A stretch of DNA of 64,000 bases from the NCBI RefSeq assembly GCF_027570195.1, contig NZ_JAKMUZ010000014.1, positions 1-64,000 on the forward strand, given 5' to 3'. This stretch comes from Corynebacterium yonathiae (lineage in GTDB: Bacteria > Actinomycetota > Actinomycetes > Mycobacteriales > Mycobacteriaceae). A model generated the notes under the pieces. The model was not told where the DNA came from and did no database searches. It saw nothing but the letters and a program-made list of their open reading frames with translations. This document shows, piece by piece, positions 18,199 to 28,632 of the stretch; position 1 is the stretch's first letter, and the number at the start of each line of letters is the position of its first letter. The position numbers and the translations under genes are program-made.

Positions 18199-20031
18199 AT
18201 GACTGAGTCTGTAGTAGTTAATGTTGCTTGGCCCTACGCCAACGGCCCGCGCCACATCGGCCACGTGGCCGGCTTCGGTGTACCTTCCGACGTCTTTGCA
18301 CGTTTCCAGCGAATGCGTGGCCGCAACGTTCTCATGGTCTCTGGCACCGACGAGCACGGTACTCCGCTATTGGTTCAGGCGGACAAGGAAGGCGTCTCTG
18401 TTCGGGAACTTGCAGACCGCTACAACCGTCAGATCGTTACCGACTTAGCCAACTTGGGCTTGTCCTACGATCTCTTTACTCGCACTACCACCCGTAATCA
18501 CTACTCCGTAGTGCAGGAGCTATTCAAGGGCCTTTATGCCAACGGCTACATGCTCAAGGAGACCACTCAGGGCGCTATTTCGCCGTCTACTGGGCGCACC
18601 CTGCCGGACCGCTATATCGAAGGCACCTGCCCCATCTGCGGTGCGGATGGTGCCCGCGGCGACCAGTGCGATGAGTGCGGCAATCAGCTTGACCCTGTGG
18701 ACCTGATCAATCCCGTTTCCAAGATCAACGGCGAGACCCCGAAGTTTATTGAAACCGAGCATTTCCTGCTGGATCTGCCATCCATCAAGGATGAGCTGCA
18801 AAAGTGGCTTTCTACCCGCGAAGATTGGCGCCCGAACGTCCTGAAGTTCTCCTTGAACCTGCTAGAAGATATGCGCCCGCGTACCATGACGCGCGATATT
18901 GACTGGGGTATTCCGATTCCGGTCGAGGGTTGGCAGGACAATAATGCGAAGAAACTCTACGTGTGGTTCGACGCGGTCATCGGCTACCTGTCTTCTTCCA
19001 TCGAGTGGGCATATCGAACCGGACAGCCTGAGGCGTGGAAGGATTTTTGGCAGAACCCAGAGGCTCGCCACTATTATTTCCAGGGCAAGGACAACATCAC
19101 CTTCCACTCCCAGATTTGGCCGGCCGAGCTTTTGGGCTATGCCGGCAAGGGCAGCAAGGGCGGCGAACTCCACCAGTACGGCGAGCTGAACTTGCCTACG
19201 GAAATCGTCTCCTCCGAGTACTTGACCATGTCGGGCTCCAAGTTCTCCTCGTCCAAGGGCGTTGTCATCTACGTCAAAGACTTTTTGGCGGAGTTTGGCC
19301 CTGATGCTTTGCGTTACTTCATCGCCGTGGCTGGGCCAGAAAATAACGACACGGACTTTACCTGGGATGAGTTCGTGCGCCGTATCAACAACGAACTGGC
19401 CAATGGGTGGGGAAACTTGGTCAACCGCACCGTATCCATGGCCTTTAAGAATTTCGGCGAGGTTCCTGCACCGGCGGGGCTGGAAGAAAAAGATAAGGAA
19501 ATCCTGCAGCTAGCGGAGGAGACCTTCGATACCGCCGGAGCCTTGCTGGAGCAGTCCAAGTTCAAGCAGGCGATTACCGCGATCATGCACGTTGTGGGCG
19601 AGGCCAACGCGTATATTGCAGACCAAGAGCCCTGGAAGCTGGCTAAGGATGAAACCCAGCGCGAGCGCCTAGCCACTGTGCTGTGGACCGCCCTCCAGGT
19701 CGTTTCTGACTGCAATGTCATGCTCACGCCGTACCTGCCGTTTACCGCGCAGAAGGTGCACGAAACCCTAGGCCGCAGCGGCGTGTGGGCGGCCCAGCCA
19801 GAGGTACGCGACGTTAAGGACGATATTCCAGTAGAACTCGTGGGCGCTGGTCTGCCGCCAGAGGGCCACGAATATCCGGTCATCATGGGAGACTATACCC
19901 AGCAGCAGGCAAAGTGGGAGCGCATTCAGGTAGAGCCAGGAGTCACGCTGGCGAAGCCGAAGCCGCTCATCTCCAAGCTGGACCCAGAGCTGGGTGAGAC
20001 TGGCCCAGAGTGGGCTCCTGTCTCCCAGTAG
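18199..20031 (+). CDS. metG: methionyl-tRNA synthetase
   Basis: A 610-residue class I synthetase. HIGH-like motif in [11 protein letters not shown], single zinc knuckle CPIC...CDEC (about 135-155) in the connective domain, KMSKS-like motif in [10 protein letters not shown], then the anticodon-binding helical bundle (WGNLVNR). There is no C-terminal dimerisation EMAP domain, as in mycobacteria. Start at ATG 18199: a -10-like TAGAGT (18186-18191) ends 7 nt upstream, so the message is probably leaderless and the longer reading from 18163 is unlikely. It is monocistronic, between betP and a bidirectional terminator. Confidence 0.95.
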   Translation: MTESVVVNVAWPYANGPRHIGHVAGFGVPSDVFARFQRMRGRNVLMVSGTDEHGTPLLVQADKEGVSVRELADRYNRQIVTDLANLGLSYDLFTRTTTRNHYSVVQELFKGLYANGYMLKETTQGAISPSTGRTLPDRYIEGTCPICGADGARGDQCDECGNQLDPVDLINPVSKINGETPKFIETEHFLLDLPSIKDELQKWLSTREDWRPNVLKFSLNLLEDMRPRTMTRDIDWGIPIPVEGWQDNNAKKLYVWFDAVIGYLSSSIEWAYRTGQPEAWKDFWQNPEARHYYFQGKDNITFHSQIWPAELLGYAGKGSKGGELHQYGELNLPTEIVSSEYLTMSGSKFSSSKGVVIYVKDFLAEFGPDALRYFIAVAGPENNDTDFTWDEFVRRINNELANGWGNLVNRTVSMAFKNFGEVPAPAGLEEKDKEILQLAEETFDTAGALLEQSKFKQAITAIMHVVGEANAYIADQEPWKLAKDETQRERLATVLWTALQVVSDCNVMLTPYLPFTAQKVHETLGRSGVWAAQPEVRDVKDDIPVELVGAGLPPEGHEYPVIMGDYTQQQAKWERIQVEPGVTLAKPKPLISKLDPELGETGPEWAPVSQ

Positions 20032-20039
20032 CACCATAT

Positions 20040-20095
20040 AAATAGCCGCGTTATTGCCCTCTTTTTACGAAATTAAGGGCATAACGCGGCTATTT
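20040..20095. terminator. bidirectional terminator between metG and the GNAT pair
   Basis: Near-perfect arms of about 20 nt: 20040-20060 (starts AAATAGCCGCGTTAT) and 20075-20095 (ends ATAACGCGGCTATTT), with a T-rich loop. Both ends carry A/T runs, so it can serve both metG and the convergent acetyltransferase operon. Confidence 0.85.
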
Positions 20096-20141
20096 GTGTG
20101 CTCCGGCGCTTTGTCGTGGAGCGGCTAGGAAAACTTGGCGG

Positions 20142-20642
20142 TTAGTGCTGGAAATCGCGCTGTAGGTGCACCAGGCCGAGGCGGACGCCATCCTTAGTAT
20201 GGATATTCGGCATGCGGCCGGTCTCGGTAAAGCCGAACTTCTTGTGCAGGGCAATAGAGCCCTTGTTGGTATCGACGATATAGGTGATCATCGTCTGCAC
20301 GTAGTCGTCATCGGCTGCATGGTCCATGAGGGCGTCGAGAAGCTCGGAGCCCACGCCCTTGCCCTGGGCGGAGGGGGCAATATAGACGGAATCTTCTACG
20401 GTGCCGTAATAGATGGCGGGGGTTACAAATTGGAAGTAGGCCGCCCAGCCAATGATTTCATCGTCGTGTACGGCGACGAAGACCGGGGAGCCAGCCTCAA
20501 ACATCTCCTTGAGCCACTCTTCGCGGTCGGCCACATCTTCTTGCCAGGTGACCAGGTTGGCGGCGGGTTTCGCTGCGGAGCCGGCGTTGTAGATAGCGGT
20601 GAGCGCGGGGGCGTCGGCAAGCTCAGCAGGGCGGATATGCAT
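20142..20642 (-). CDS. GNAT acetyltransferase, Pat-like (copy 1)
   Basis: A 166-residue single-domain N-acetyltransferase of the phosphinothricin/amino-acid acetyltransferase type. Visible: N-terminal IRPAELADAPALTAIYN, the acetyl-CoA loop SAQGKGVGSELLDALM, and the terminal NKGSIALHKKFGFTETG. It lies 10 nt downstream of a paralogue with the same layout and is surely co-transcribed. The substrate is unknown; amino acid analogues or polyamines are usual for the family. Confidence 0.8.
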   Translation of the reverse strand: MHIRPAELADAPALTAIYNAGSAAKPAANLVTWQEDVADREEWLKEMFEAGSPVFVAVHDDEIIGWAAYFQFVTPAIYYGTVEDSVYIAPSAQGKGVGSELLDALMDHAADDDYVQTMITYIVDTNKGSIALHKKFGFTETGRMPNIHTKDGVRLGLVHLQRDFQH

Positions 20643-20652
20643 AGAAATTCCT

Positions 20653-21147
20653 TTACACCAGAAGTTGTAGGTGGGCGAGGTTCAGCCAATGATCGAACTT
20701 GTAGCAAACCTCTTTAAGAGTACCCACGTTTTCAAAACCGAACTTCTCATGCAACTTAAGCGATGCCGCATTGGTGGAGACGATGAGGGCGAGCAGTGAA
20801 TGTACCTTCTTATCGGTACGGGCCTCCTCAATCAAGGCGCTCAGGAGGGCGGTGCCCACGCCCTTGCCCCGGGCAGTCGGGGAAAGATAGATGGTGGTCT
20901 CATAACAACCAGTCCACACCTGTGGATCGCGGTAGGGATGGTAGAGCGCCCACCCCAGGTAGTCGCCAGAATCGGACTCCGCAATGAAGCAAGGGCAATC
21001 TTCTTCCCAGATATGGCGCAGGTAGTCCTCGCGTTCGGCGATGCTGGCCGGGTTAGTGCGGAAAATAACGTCGGTGTGCTCGATAGCCCAGTTGAGGGTT
21101 TCGGTCATAGCGGGCACATCCGCAAGACCGACGGGTCTGATCAACAT
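20653..21147 (-). CDS. GNAT acetyltransferase, Pat-like (copy 2)
   Basis: A 164-residue paralogue of the gene just downstream, sharing MxIRPxxLADxPA, the loop SPTARGKGVGTALL and NAASLKLHEKFGFENVG. Tandem duplication is the simplest origin, although the sequences have clearly diverged. Start at ATG 21147: a minus-strand -10-like TAATAT (21161-21156) ends 8 nt upstream, and it overlaps the tatD -10. An ATG at 21243 would run through the divergent tatD promoter and start. Confidence 0.8.
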   Translation of the reverse strand: MLIRPVGLADVPAMTETLNWAIEHTDVIFRTNPASIAEREDYLRHIWEEDCPCFIAESDSGDYLGWALYHPYRDPQVWTGCYETTIYLSPTARGKGVGTALLSALIEEARTDKKVHSLLALIVSTNAASLKLHEKFGFENVGTLKEVCYKFDHWLNLAHLQLLV

Positions 21148-21172
21148 GGCAGCCAATATTACAATTGCGAAC
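21148..21172. promoter_or_regulatory. face-to-face leaderless promoters, GNAT copy 2 / tatD
   Basis: Only 25 nt separate two divergent start codons. TACAAT (21160-21165, plus strand) ends 7 nt before the tatD ATG. TAATAT (21161-21156, minus strand) ends 8 nt before the GNAT ATG. The two hexamers overlap by two bases, so both genes can be read as leaderless and polymerase could hardly occupy both promoters at once. Confidence 0.55.
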
Positions 21173-22000
21173 ATGGCTAAAAAGAAGCGACGTCGCACTC
21201 CCGTTCCGGCACCGGGCTTAAGCGGCCTTACTGATGCACACACGCACCTGTTTTCTCATAAGGACACCGATGAGGTGCTGGTCAATCGCGCGCGCACCGC
21301 CGGCGTTGGCCGCATGGTCACGGTAGGCGATGACCGCCGCGAGTCGGAGGCTGCACTGGCTACTGCTCATGCCTTCCCGGATGTTTATGCTGCTTGTGCC
21401 ATCCATCCAGTGCGCGCCAATGAGCTGGATGCACCAACTAAGAAAGCGCTCGAGGAGATGGTGGCGGATCCGCGTTGCGTAGCGATAGGGGAGACTGGCC
21501 TGGATGCGTACTGGGTGCATCACGAGCCGGAGACTACTGCGACCATGGCCCAGCAAGAGGAATCCTTGCGGTGGCATATTGATCTTTCGGTGCGCCAAGG
21601 CAAGACGCTAATGATCCACAACCGCGAGGCGGACGCGGATTTAATGCGCATTCTTGCCGACGCCCCCGCTCCCGCTACCGTTATGCTGCACTGTTTTTCT
21701 TCGCCGCTGAAGGTGGCAGAGGAGGCCCTGGAGCGGGGCTACGTATTGTCCTTCGCTGGCAACGTAACCTTCAAGCGCAACGCCGAGCTGCGGCAGGCGG
21801 CGGCGAAGGCGCCGGCCGGCCAATTGTTGGTAGAAACTGATGCGCCGTATATGACTCCAGAGCCCTACCGTGGGCAACGCAATGAGCCCGCTCTTATCGG
21901 CCACACATATGAATGTATCGCCCGCGCGCGCCATCAGACGGTGCAGGCGCTTGTGGCGGAGGTAAACGACACCTTTGATCGCGTCTACGGCCTGAACTAA
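21173..22000 (+). CDS. tatD: TatD-family metal-dependent DNase
   Basis: A 275-residue TIM-barrel hydrolase. Metal ligands are visible in TDAHTHLF (HxH), GETGLDAY (Glu), MIHNREADAD (His), LHCFSS (His) and LVETDAPYMTPEPYRG (Asp). TatD proteins are 3'-5' exonucleases acting in DNA repair and quality control. Start at ATG 21173, with a basic lead MAKKKRRR. It precedes rpf2, as Rv1008 precedes rpfB. Confidence 0.9.
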   Translation: MAKKKRRRTPVPAPGLSGLTDAHTHLFSHKDTDEVLVNRARTAGVGRMVTVGDDRRESEAALATAHAFPDVYAACAIHPVRANELDAPTKKALEEMVADPRCVAIGETGLDAYWVHHEPETTATMAQQEESLRWHIDLSVRQGKTLMIHNREADADLMRILADAPAPATVMLHCFSSPLKVAEEALERGYVLSFAGNVTFKRNAELRQAAAKAPAGQLLVETDAPYMTPEPYRGQRNEPALIGHTYECIARARHQTVQALVAEVNDTFDRVYGLN

Positions 22001-23467
<1,467 letters not shown>

Positions 23468-23483
23468 ACTGAAGCGCCTTATC

Positions 23484-23515
23484 GCCGCACGCCACACTGT
23501 GGTGTGCGGCTTTTT
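23484..23515 (+). terminator. rpf2 terminator
   Basis: Arms GCCGCAC (23484-23490) and GTGCGGC (23504-23510) with an inner CCAC/GTGG pairing, followed by TTTTT. It separates rpf2 from rsmA, which therefore needs its own promoter. Confidence 0.85.
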
Positions 23516-23540
23516 CACCTCTTCTACTAAATTAGAGGGC

Positions 23541-24401
23541 ATGACTGATTCCACCGGCGCCGCGCTTTTGGGGCCCGTAGAGATCCGCGCCCTCGCGGAG
23601 AAGCTCGATATTGTGCCCACGAAGAAGCTGGGGCAGAACTTTCTGCACGATCCGAATACCATCCGGCGCATCGTCGCCGCCGCTGAGCTGGATCCCGCAG
23701 ATCGCGTACTCGAGGTAGGCCCCGGATTGGGCTCGCTGACCCTTGGCCTGGTTGAAGCCGTGGGTGAGGTTACCGCGGTAGAAATCGATTCGCGCCTAGC
23801 CGCGCAACTGCCCGATACCGTGGCCGAGCGGGCACCTAGGCGTGCCCAGCGCCTTCGGGTGGTGGAAAAGGATGCACTGCGGGTGACAAAAACTGATGTC
23901 ACAGAGCCAACCGCTCTGGTGGCCAACTTGCCTTATAACGTGGCCGTTCCGGTGCTGCTGCACCTATTGGAGACATTCCCTTCCATTCGCCGCGTGCTGG
24001 TTATGGTTCAGCTAGAGGTAGCGGATCGTCTCGCTGCAAAGCCGGGCAGCAAGGTCTACGGCGTGCCCTCGGTCAAGGCGGGCTTTTATGGCAAGGTCTC
24101 CAAAGCCGGCACGATTGGTAAGAATGTCTTTTGGCCGGCGCCCAATATTGAATCCGGGCTGGTACGCATAGACGTCTTCGACTCTGCTCCTTGGCCCGTC
24201 ACTGACGAGTCGCGTGCTAAGGTCTGGCCGGTTATCGACGCCGCCTTTGCCCAACGCCGCAAGACTTTGCGCGCGGCATTATCGGGTCACTTTGGTTCGG
24301 GAGCCGATGCCGAGGAGGCGCTGCGAGCGGCAGACATTGATCCGAAGCAGCGCGGCGAAAAGCTTAGCGTAGAAGACTTTGTACGATTGGCAGGAATCTA
24401 A
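23541..24401 (+). CDS. rsmA: 16S rRNA adenine1518/1519 dimethyltransferase RsmA/KsgA
   Basis: A 286-residue enzyme that dimethylates two adenines near the 3' end of 16S rRNA. Motifs: [14 protein letters not shown] motif [22 protein letters not shown] and the catalytic [10 protein letters not shown]. Start at ATG 23541: a -10-like TAAATT ends 7 nt upstream, after the rpf2 terminator. Its stop shares a base with the ispE start. Confidence 0.95.
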   Translation: MTDSTGAALLGPVEIRALAEKLDIVPTKKLGQNFLHDPNTIRRIVAAAELDPADRVLEVGPGLGSLTLGLVEAVGEVTAVEIDSRLAAQLPDTVAERAPRRAQRLRVVEKDALRVTKTDVTEPTALVANLPYNVAVPVLLHLLETFPSIRRVLVMVQLEVADRLAAKPGSKVYGVPSVKAGFYGKVSKAGTIGKNVFWPAPNIESGLVRIDVFDSAPWPVTDESRAKVWPVIDAAFAQRRKTLRAALSGHFGSGADAEEALRAADIDPKQRGEKLSVEDFVRLAGI

Positions 24402-25381
24402 TGACCGCCCCCATCGATAACGAACCATTCGTCTACACGGCTCGGGCTCACTCCAAGATCAATATTCACCTTGGCGTGGATGAGCCACGCGAGGATGGCT
24501 TTCATGAGCTCGCCAGCGTCTTTCAGTCTTTGGAATTGCACGACACCGTGACATTGACGGACCTCGGCAACCTCGAGGTGGATAAGCCACGCATTCAAGG
24601 ATTAACAGTCACGGGCCCTCACGCACAAGGTGTGCCGGGGGACTATACGAACTTGGCGTGGACCGCGGTAAACCGCATAATGCAGTACTTGTACACCACC
24701 CATGGGCCGAAGGCGTTGCCGGAGGTGGCGCTGGAAATCCATAAGGCCATCCCTACCGCTGGTGGCATGGCGGGTGGATCAGCGGATGCGGCGGCCGCGC
24801 TGCGACTGGCTGAGCGCTGCTATGGCGGCTATTACGGCATCGATTCGGTGGGTGAGCCGATCTTGGATGCGCTGGGTGCGGCATTGGGCTCGGATGTTCC
24901 CTTTACGCTGCTGGGCGGCACCGCGCTCGGCACGGGGCGCGGCGAGCAGCTGACCCCGATGATGGCGCGCGGTACCTACCATTGGGCGCTCATCGCCTCG
25001 GACCGGGGGCTTTCTACCCCGCAGGTCTTTCATAAGCTCGATGAGATGCGGGAGAAGGGCCGCGGCGGTGAGCCACACATGGACACCGCCGCGGTATCGC
25101 AGGCGCTCATCTCGGGCGATCCGCACCGAGTGGCGCAGCACTTGCATAATGATTTGCAGCCGGCGGCCCTTTCGCTGCGCCCCGATCTGCGTAAAACTTT
25201 GGAGGCCGGCGTGGCTGCCGGAGCCCTCGCGGGCATTGTCTCCGGCAGCGGGCCGACCTGTGCCTTCCTCTGTGCGGGAGCAGCGGAAGCTCGGGAAGTG
25301 GTGGCCCAAGTGACGGTGGAGATTCCCGGCACCAAGGGAGTGGCTACCCAGGGGCCAGCTGATGGCGCCGTGGTGCTGTAG
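24401..25381 (+). CDS. ispE: 4-diphosphocytidyl-2-C-methyl-D-erythritol kinase IspE
   Basis: A 326-residue GHMP kinase of the MEP isoprenoid pathway. Substrate motif TARAHSKINIHLGV, ATP loop IPTAGGMAGGSADAAAAL, and C-terminal SGSGPTCAFLC. ATG overlaps the rsmA stop (TAATG), so translation is coupled. It ends exactly against the convergent His-rich lipoprotein gene with no spacer. Confidence 0.95.
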   Translation: MTAPIDNEPFVYTARAHSKINIHLGVDEPREDGFHELASVFQSLELHDTVTLTDLGNLEVDKPRIQGLTVTGPHAQGVPGDYTNLAWTAVNRIMQYLYTTHGPKALPEVALEIHKAIPTAGGMAGGSADAAAALRLAERCYGGYYGIDSVGEPILDALGAALGSDVPFTLLGGTALGTGRGEQLTPMMARGTYHWALIASDRGLSTPQVFHKLDEMREKGRGGEPHMDTAAVSQALISGDPHRVAQHLHNDLQPAALSLRPDLRKTLEAGVAAGALAGIVSGSGPTCAFLCAGAAEAREVVAQVTVEIPGTKGVATQGPADGAVVL

Positions 25382-26731
25382 TTAGAGCACCGTCATCTCG
25401 GTGGGCTCGATGTCGAGATCGAAGCGGTTGACTTCCTTTTCCTGGAGGAGGTCGATCACCACGAGTTGCTTCTTTTGCGCGTCAGTAATGAACGCATAGC
25501 CATCAGCAGCCTGCAGAATGGGGCCCGGCTGCTGCCATTCCTTATTTTCCTTCCACGGGGTAATGGCATCAATCTGCTTGGTGATCTCACCGGAGTCTGG
25601 ATCGATGACGTTAAGCTTTCCGTCGGTGGTGAGTACTAGCGCCTCGCCCAGCGGGCCGCGGGCTAGGGAGCGGAACCAATAAGAAGCATCGAGGTCTACC
25701 TTCTTGGCCGAAAAATTCTTGGTATCTACCAAGGTTACGGAGGTAGGGCGCTCGAGCTCTGCGTCCTTGTCAGTTTTATTATCGGCCAGAATAACATCGG
25801 ATTCTTCCGAGCCTGCGGCATTTCCGGAGCGCTGGTAGCCTCCTGCACCGGCATAAGCAGAAGCGTCTACCTTGTGGAACTTCTTGCCATCAAAAACCAC
25901 AGGGCCGTCCTCGCAGCCAAAGAAAATATTGCCGTTACCAGCGGCAGCCTCGCCATGCACACCAGGGCATTTGGTGGTCTCAGTAAGGAGCTTGCCCTCC
26001 TTGTCCAGATGCTGGATGGTGTGGCGTTCGTCCTCGGTGCCCTTAGTGATAACTACCGAGCCATCCTTGAGCGGTACGGCCACACCGTGGTGTGCGGCCC
26101 CAGTATCAACGGTATTGACTGGCTGGGCGTCCTTTTTGCCAATGTCTTCGGTTTTATAAATTTTTGCTACGCCATCGCCATCTGAAAATAGCGCGGTAAA
26201 GCCGTCGTGGTGGACCACGTGGCCGGCATGCGGTGCCTTAATGGGGGCGTCGCCAAGCGCGGGCTCTGCGGTGTAGTAGTGGTTGTGATCACCATGGCCC
26301 TTGGTAATGCGCCCAGTGTCGTAGGTGAGGAAGCTATCGCCCTTAGTCACCATGACGTGGCGATTATCTCCGGCATCGCTGAGGCGAAGGAAGGCATTCA
26401 TCTTGTCCTCGCCGATTACTTTGCCCGTTTTGGCGTCATAAGCGCTCAAGCCGTCCGCATGAGAGATAACGATGCGGGTGGGCAGCTGGGCTACCTCGGT
26501 CTCACCCTCTTCGGCTTCGAAGCCTTCGTGTGAGTGCCCAGCGTGTTCATGGCCGTGCTCGTGGTCATGCGCGTGCTCATGGTCGTGTTCATGGGCATGG
26601 TCGGCCTCACTATGTGCATGGTTGTGGGAGTGTAGTGAGTCCTTTTCCTCCTCGGTGGGGGCGGAGCAGGAGGCGATGGCTACTGCGGCAGCGGACAGGA
26701 CTGTGCAGAGGGAAAGTGTGTAATTCTTCAT
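25382..26731 (-). CDS. His-rich lipoprotein, AztD-like zinc-binding protein
   Basis: A 449-residue predicted lipoprotein: signal peptide ending in the lipobox AIASCS (Cys about 22), then a dense His/Asp/Glu region (about 35-75) of repeated HEH, HDH and HSH units. A beta-propeller-like domain follows with repeated His motifs (KGHGDHNHYY, APHAGHVVHHDG, GAAHHGVAVP), matching AztD zinc metallochaperones that load a zinc ABC transporter. No Azt transporter is next to it. Start at ATG 26731; a -10-like TATTGT ends 8 nt upstream and a candidate Zur site lies just beyond. Zinc storage or delivery outside the membrane is likely. Confidence 0.75.
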   Translation of the reverse strand: MKNYTLSLCTVLSAAAVAIASCSAPTEEEKDSLHSHNHAHSEADHAHEHDHEHAHDHEHGHEHAGHSHEGFEAEEGETEVAQLPTRIVISHADGLSAYDAKTGKVIGEDKMNAFLRLSDAGDNRHVMVTKGDSFLTYDTGRITKGHGDHNHYYTAEPALGDAPIKAPHAGHVVHHDGFTALFSDGDGVAKIYKTEDIGKKDAQPVNTVDTGAAHHGVAVPLKDGSVVITKGTEDERHTIQHLDKEGKLLTETTKCPGVHGEAAAGNGNIFFGCEDGPVVFDGKKFHKVDASAYAGAGGYQRSGNAAGSEESDVILADNKTDKDAELERPTSVTLVDTKNFSAKKVDLDASYWFRSLARGPLGEALVLTTDGKLNVIDPDSGEITKQIDAITPWKENKEWQQPGPILQAADGYAFITDAQKKQLVVIDLLQEKEVNRFDLDIEPTEMTVL

Positions 26732-26752
26732 ACGTAGAAACAATATTGGACC

Positions 26753-26767
26753 TGAAAATCAATAGCA
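26753..26767. promoter_or_regulatory. candidate Zur operator
   Basis: TGAAAATCAATAGCA matches 11 of 15 positions of the actinobacterial Zur palindrome TGAAAATGATTTTCA as I recall it, with an intact left half. It sits about where the -35 of the lipoprotein promoter should be. The right half is degenerate, so this is only a candidate. Confidence 0.35.
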
Positions 26768-26823
26768 ATAGGTAGCAGAAATGCGGGGGTACGCGCAGGG
26801 AAGTATTAAGATGGACACTCGTT

Positions 26824-28632
26824 ATGGCAAACCTGATCAACCTCGAGCAAGTCAGCAAAACTTATGGATTAAAAACCCTTTTAGACGGGGTGTCCCTAGG
26901 TGTGCAAAGCGGCGATCGGATTGGCATCGTCGGCGTTAATGGCGGCGGAAAAACCACCCTGCTGGAGGTGCTTACCGGCATCGAACCGCCCGATGCTGGT
27001 CGTGTATCCCATACTTCGGACCTGCGCATGGCGGTGGTTACCCAGCGCTTCGACCTCCCCGATGAGCTAACCATCGCCCAAGTCATTATCGAGCCCCTAG
27101 AACTGGAGACCTATGAGTGGGCATCCAATGCCAAGGTGCGCGATGTCTTGGGCGGCCTGGGTATTGTGGATCTTGGGCTAGATACCCCAGTAGGTTCGCT
27201 TTCTGGTGGAGAGCGCCGCCGCGTGAACCTAGCCGCGGCGCTGGTGCAGGATCTGGACCTCGTGGTGCTCGATGAGCCCACCAACCACCTCGATGTGGAG
27301 GGCGTGCAGTGGATCGCAGATCACCTGCTCAAGCGCAATCTAGCCGTGGTCGTGGTCACCCACGATCGCTGGTTCCTCGATACCGTGGCCACGTGGACCT
27401 GGGAGGTGCACGATGGCGTGGTTGATACCTACGAGGGCGGCTACAACGACTGGACCTTCGCCCGCGCCGAACGCGCCCGTCAGGCCGATGCCATGGAACA
27501 GCGCCGCAAGAATCTTGCCCGCAAGGAGCTGGCGTGGCTGCGCCGTGGCGCGCCCGCGCGTACTTCCAAGCCGCGCTACCGCATTGAAGCTGCCGAGGCG
27601 CTCATCGCAGACGTACCGGAGCCGCGCAATAAGGTCGAGCTCATGGCCTTTTCCAAGCAGCGCCAGGGCCGCGTGGTCATCGAGCTTGAGGATGCCACCG
27701 TCAAGTCCCCAGACGGCCGCACCTTGGTCGATCACCTTACTTGGCGCCTAGCCCCTGGCGAGCGCATTGGTTTGGTAGGCGTCAATGGTTCTGGCAAGAC
27801 CACCTTATTGCGCACCCTGGCCGGCGAGTACGAGCTGGCCGCGGGCAAGCGCATCGAGGGCCAAACGGTGCGCCTTGGCTGGTTGCGACAAGAGCTCGAT
27901 GACCTGGATCCGCAACGCCGGCTTATCGACGCCGTCGAAGACGTCGCCACCTATGTCCAGCTTGGTAAAAAGGAGCTTTCCGCCTCTCAGCTGGCCGAGC
28001 GTCTAGGTTTTTCTGCCAAGCGACAGCGCACCCCGGTAGGAGATCTCTCTGGCGGCGAGCGCCGCCGCCTGCAGCTTACTCGCGTGCTCATGGCCGAGCC
28101 TAATGTGTTGCTGCTAGACGAGCCCACCAACGACCTCGATATTGATACCCTGCAGGAACTGGAGTCTCTCTTGGATTCTTGGCCAGGAACTATGGTGGTC
28201 ATTTCGCACGATCGCTACCTTATCGAGCGCATCGCGGACAATACTTATGCGCTCTTTGGAGATAGCAAGCTCACCAACCTGCCCGGCGGTATCGATGAGT
28301 ATCTGCGCAAGCGCGCCGCACTTGAGGCACAGCAGAGCTCCGGTGTACTCAATCTGGGAGAGAAGAAACCAGACAGTTCTACACCGAAGCCGGAAAAGAA
28401 GCTCTCATCCCAGCAGGAGCGCGAAATCACCAAGAAAATGAACGCGCTCGAGCGCAAGATGCAAAAGCTCGAGAAGGCGGCCGCGCAGATTAATGAGAAA
28501 ATGGCAACTGCTGCGGAAAAGGTCGACAGTCAAGCCTTGACCGAACTGGACGGAGAACTAAAAGACAACCGTAGCGCCTACGAGGAACTGGAGATGGAAT
28601 GGCTGGAGTTGGGGGAGAAGCTCGAAGGGTAG
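26824..28632 (+). CDS. ABC-F family ATPase, Uup-like
   Basis: A 602-residue soluble protein with two ABC domains and no membrane part: Walker A GVNGGGKTT (about 38) and GVNGSGKTT (about 319), signatures LSGGERRR twice, Walker B VVLDEPTNHLD and LLLDEPTNDLD. An interdomain arm and a C-terminal coiled coil (about 525-600, rich in Lys/Glu/Gln) are typical of Uup-type ABC-F proteins. These act on ribosomes or branched nucleic acid rather than in transport. The last 34 nt overlap the next gene. It is divergent from the zinc lipoprotein. Confidence 0.88.
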   Translation: MANLINLEQVSKTYGLKTLLDGVSLGVQSGDRIGIVGVNGGGKTTLLEVLTGIEPPDAGRVSHTSDLRMAVVTQRFDLPDELTIAQVIIEPLELETYEWASNAKVRDVLGGLGIVDLGLDTPVGSLSGGERRRVNLAAALVQDLDLVVLDEPTNHLDVEGVQWIADHLLKRNLAVVVVTHDRWFLDTVATWTWEVHDGVVDTYEGGYNDWTFARAERARQADAMEQRRKNLARKELAWLRRGAPARTSKPRYRIEAAEALIADVPEPRNKVELMAFSKQRQGRVVIELEDATVKSPDGRTLVDHLTWRLAPGERIGLVGVNGSGKTTLLRTLAGEYELAAGKRIEGQTVRLGWLRQELDDLDPQRRLIDAVEDVATYVQLGKKELSASQLAERLGFSAKRQRTPVGDLSGGERRRLQLTRVLMAEPNVLLLDEPTNDLDIDTLQELESLLDSWPGTMVVISHDRYLIERIADNTYALFGDSKLTNLPGGIDEYLRKRAALEAQQSSGVLNLGEKKPDSSTPKPEKKLSSQQEREITKKMNALERKMQKLEKAAAQINEKMATAAEKVDSQALTELDGELKDNRSAYEELEMEWLELGEKLEG

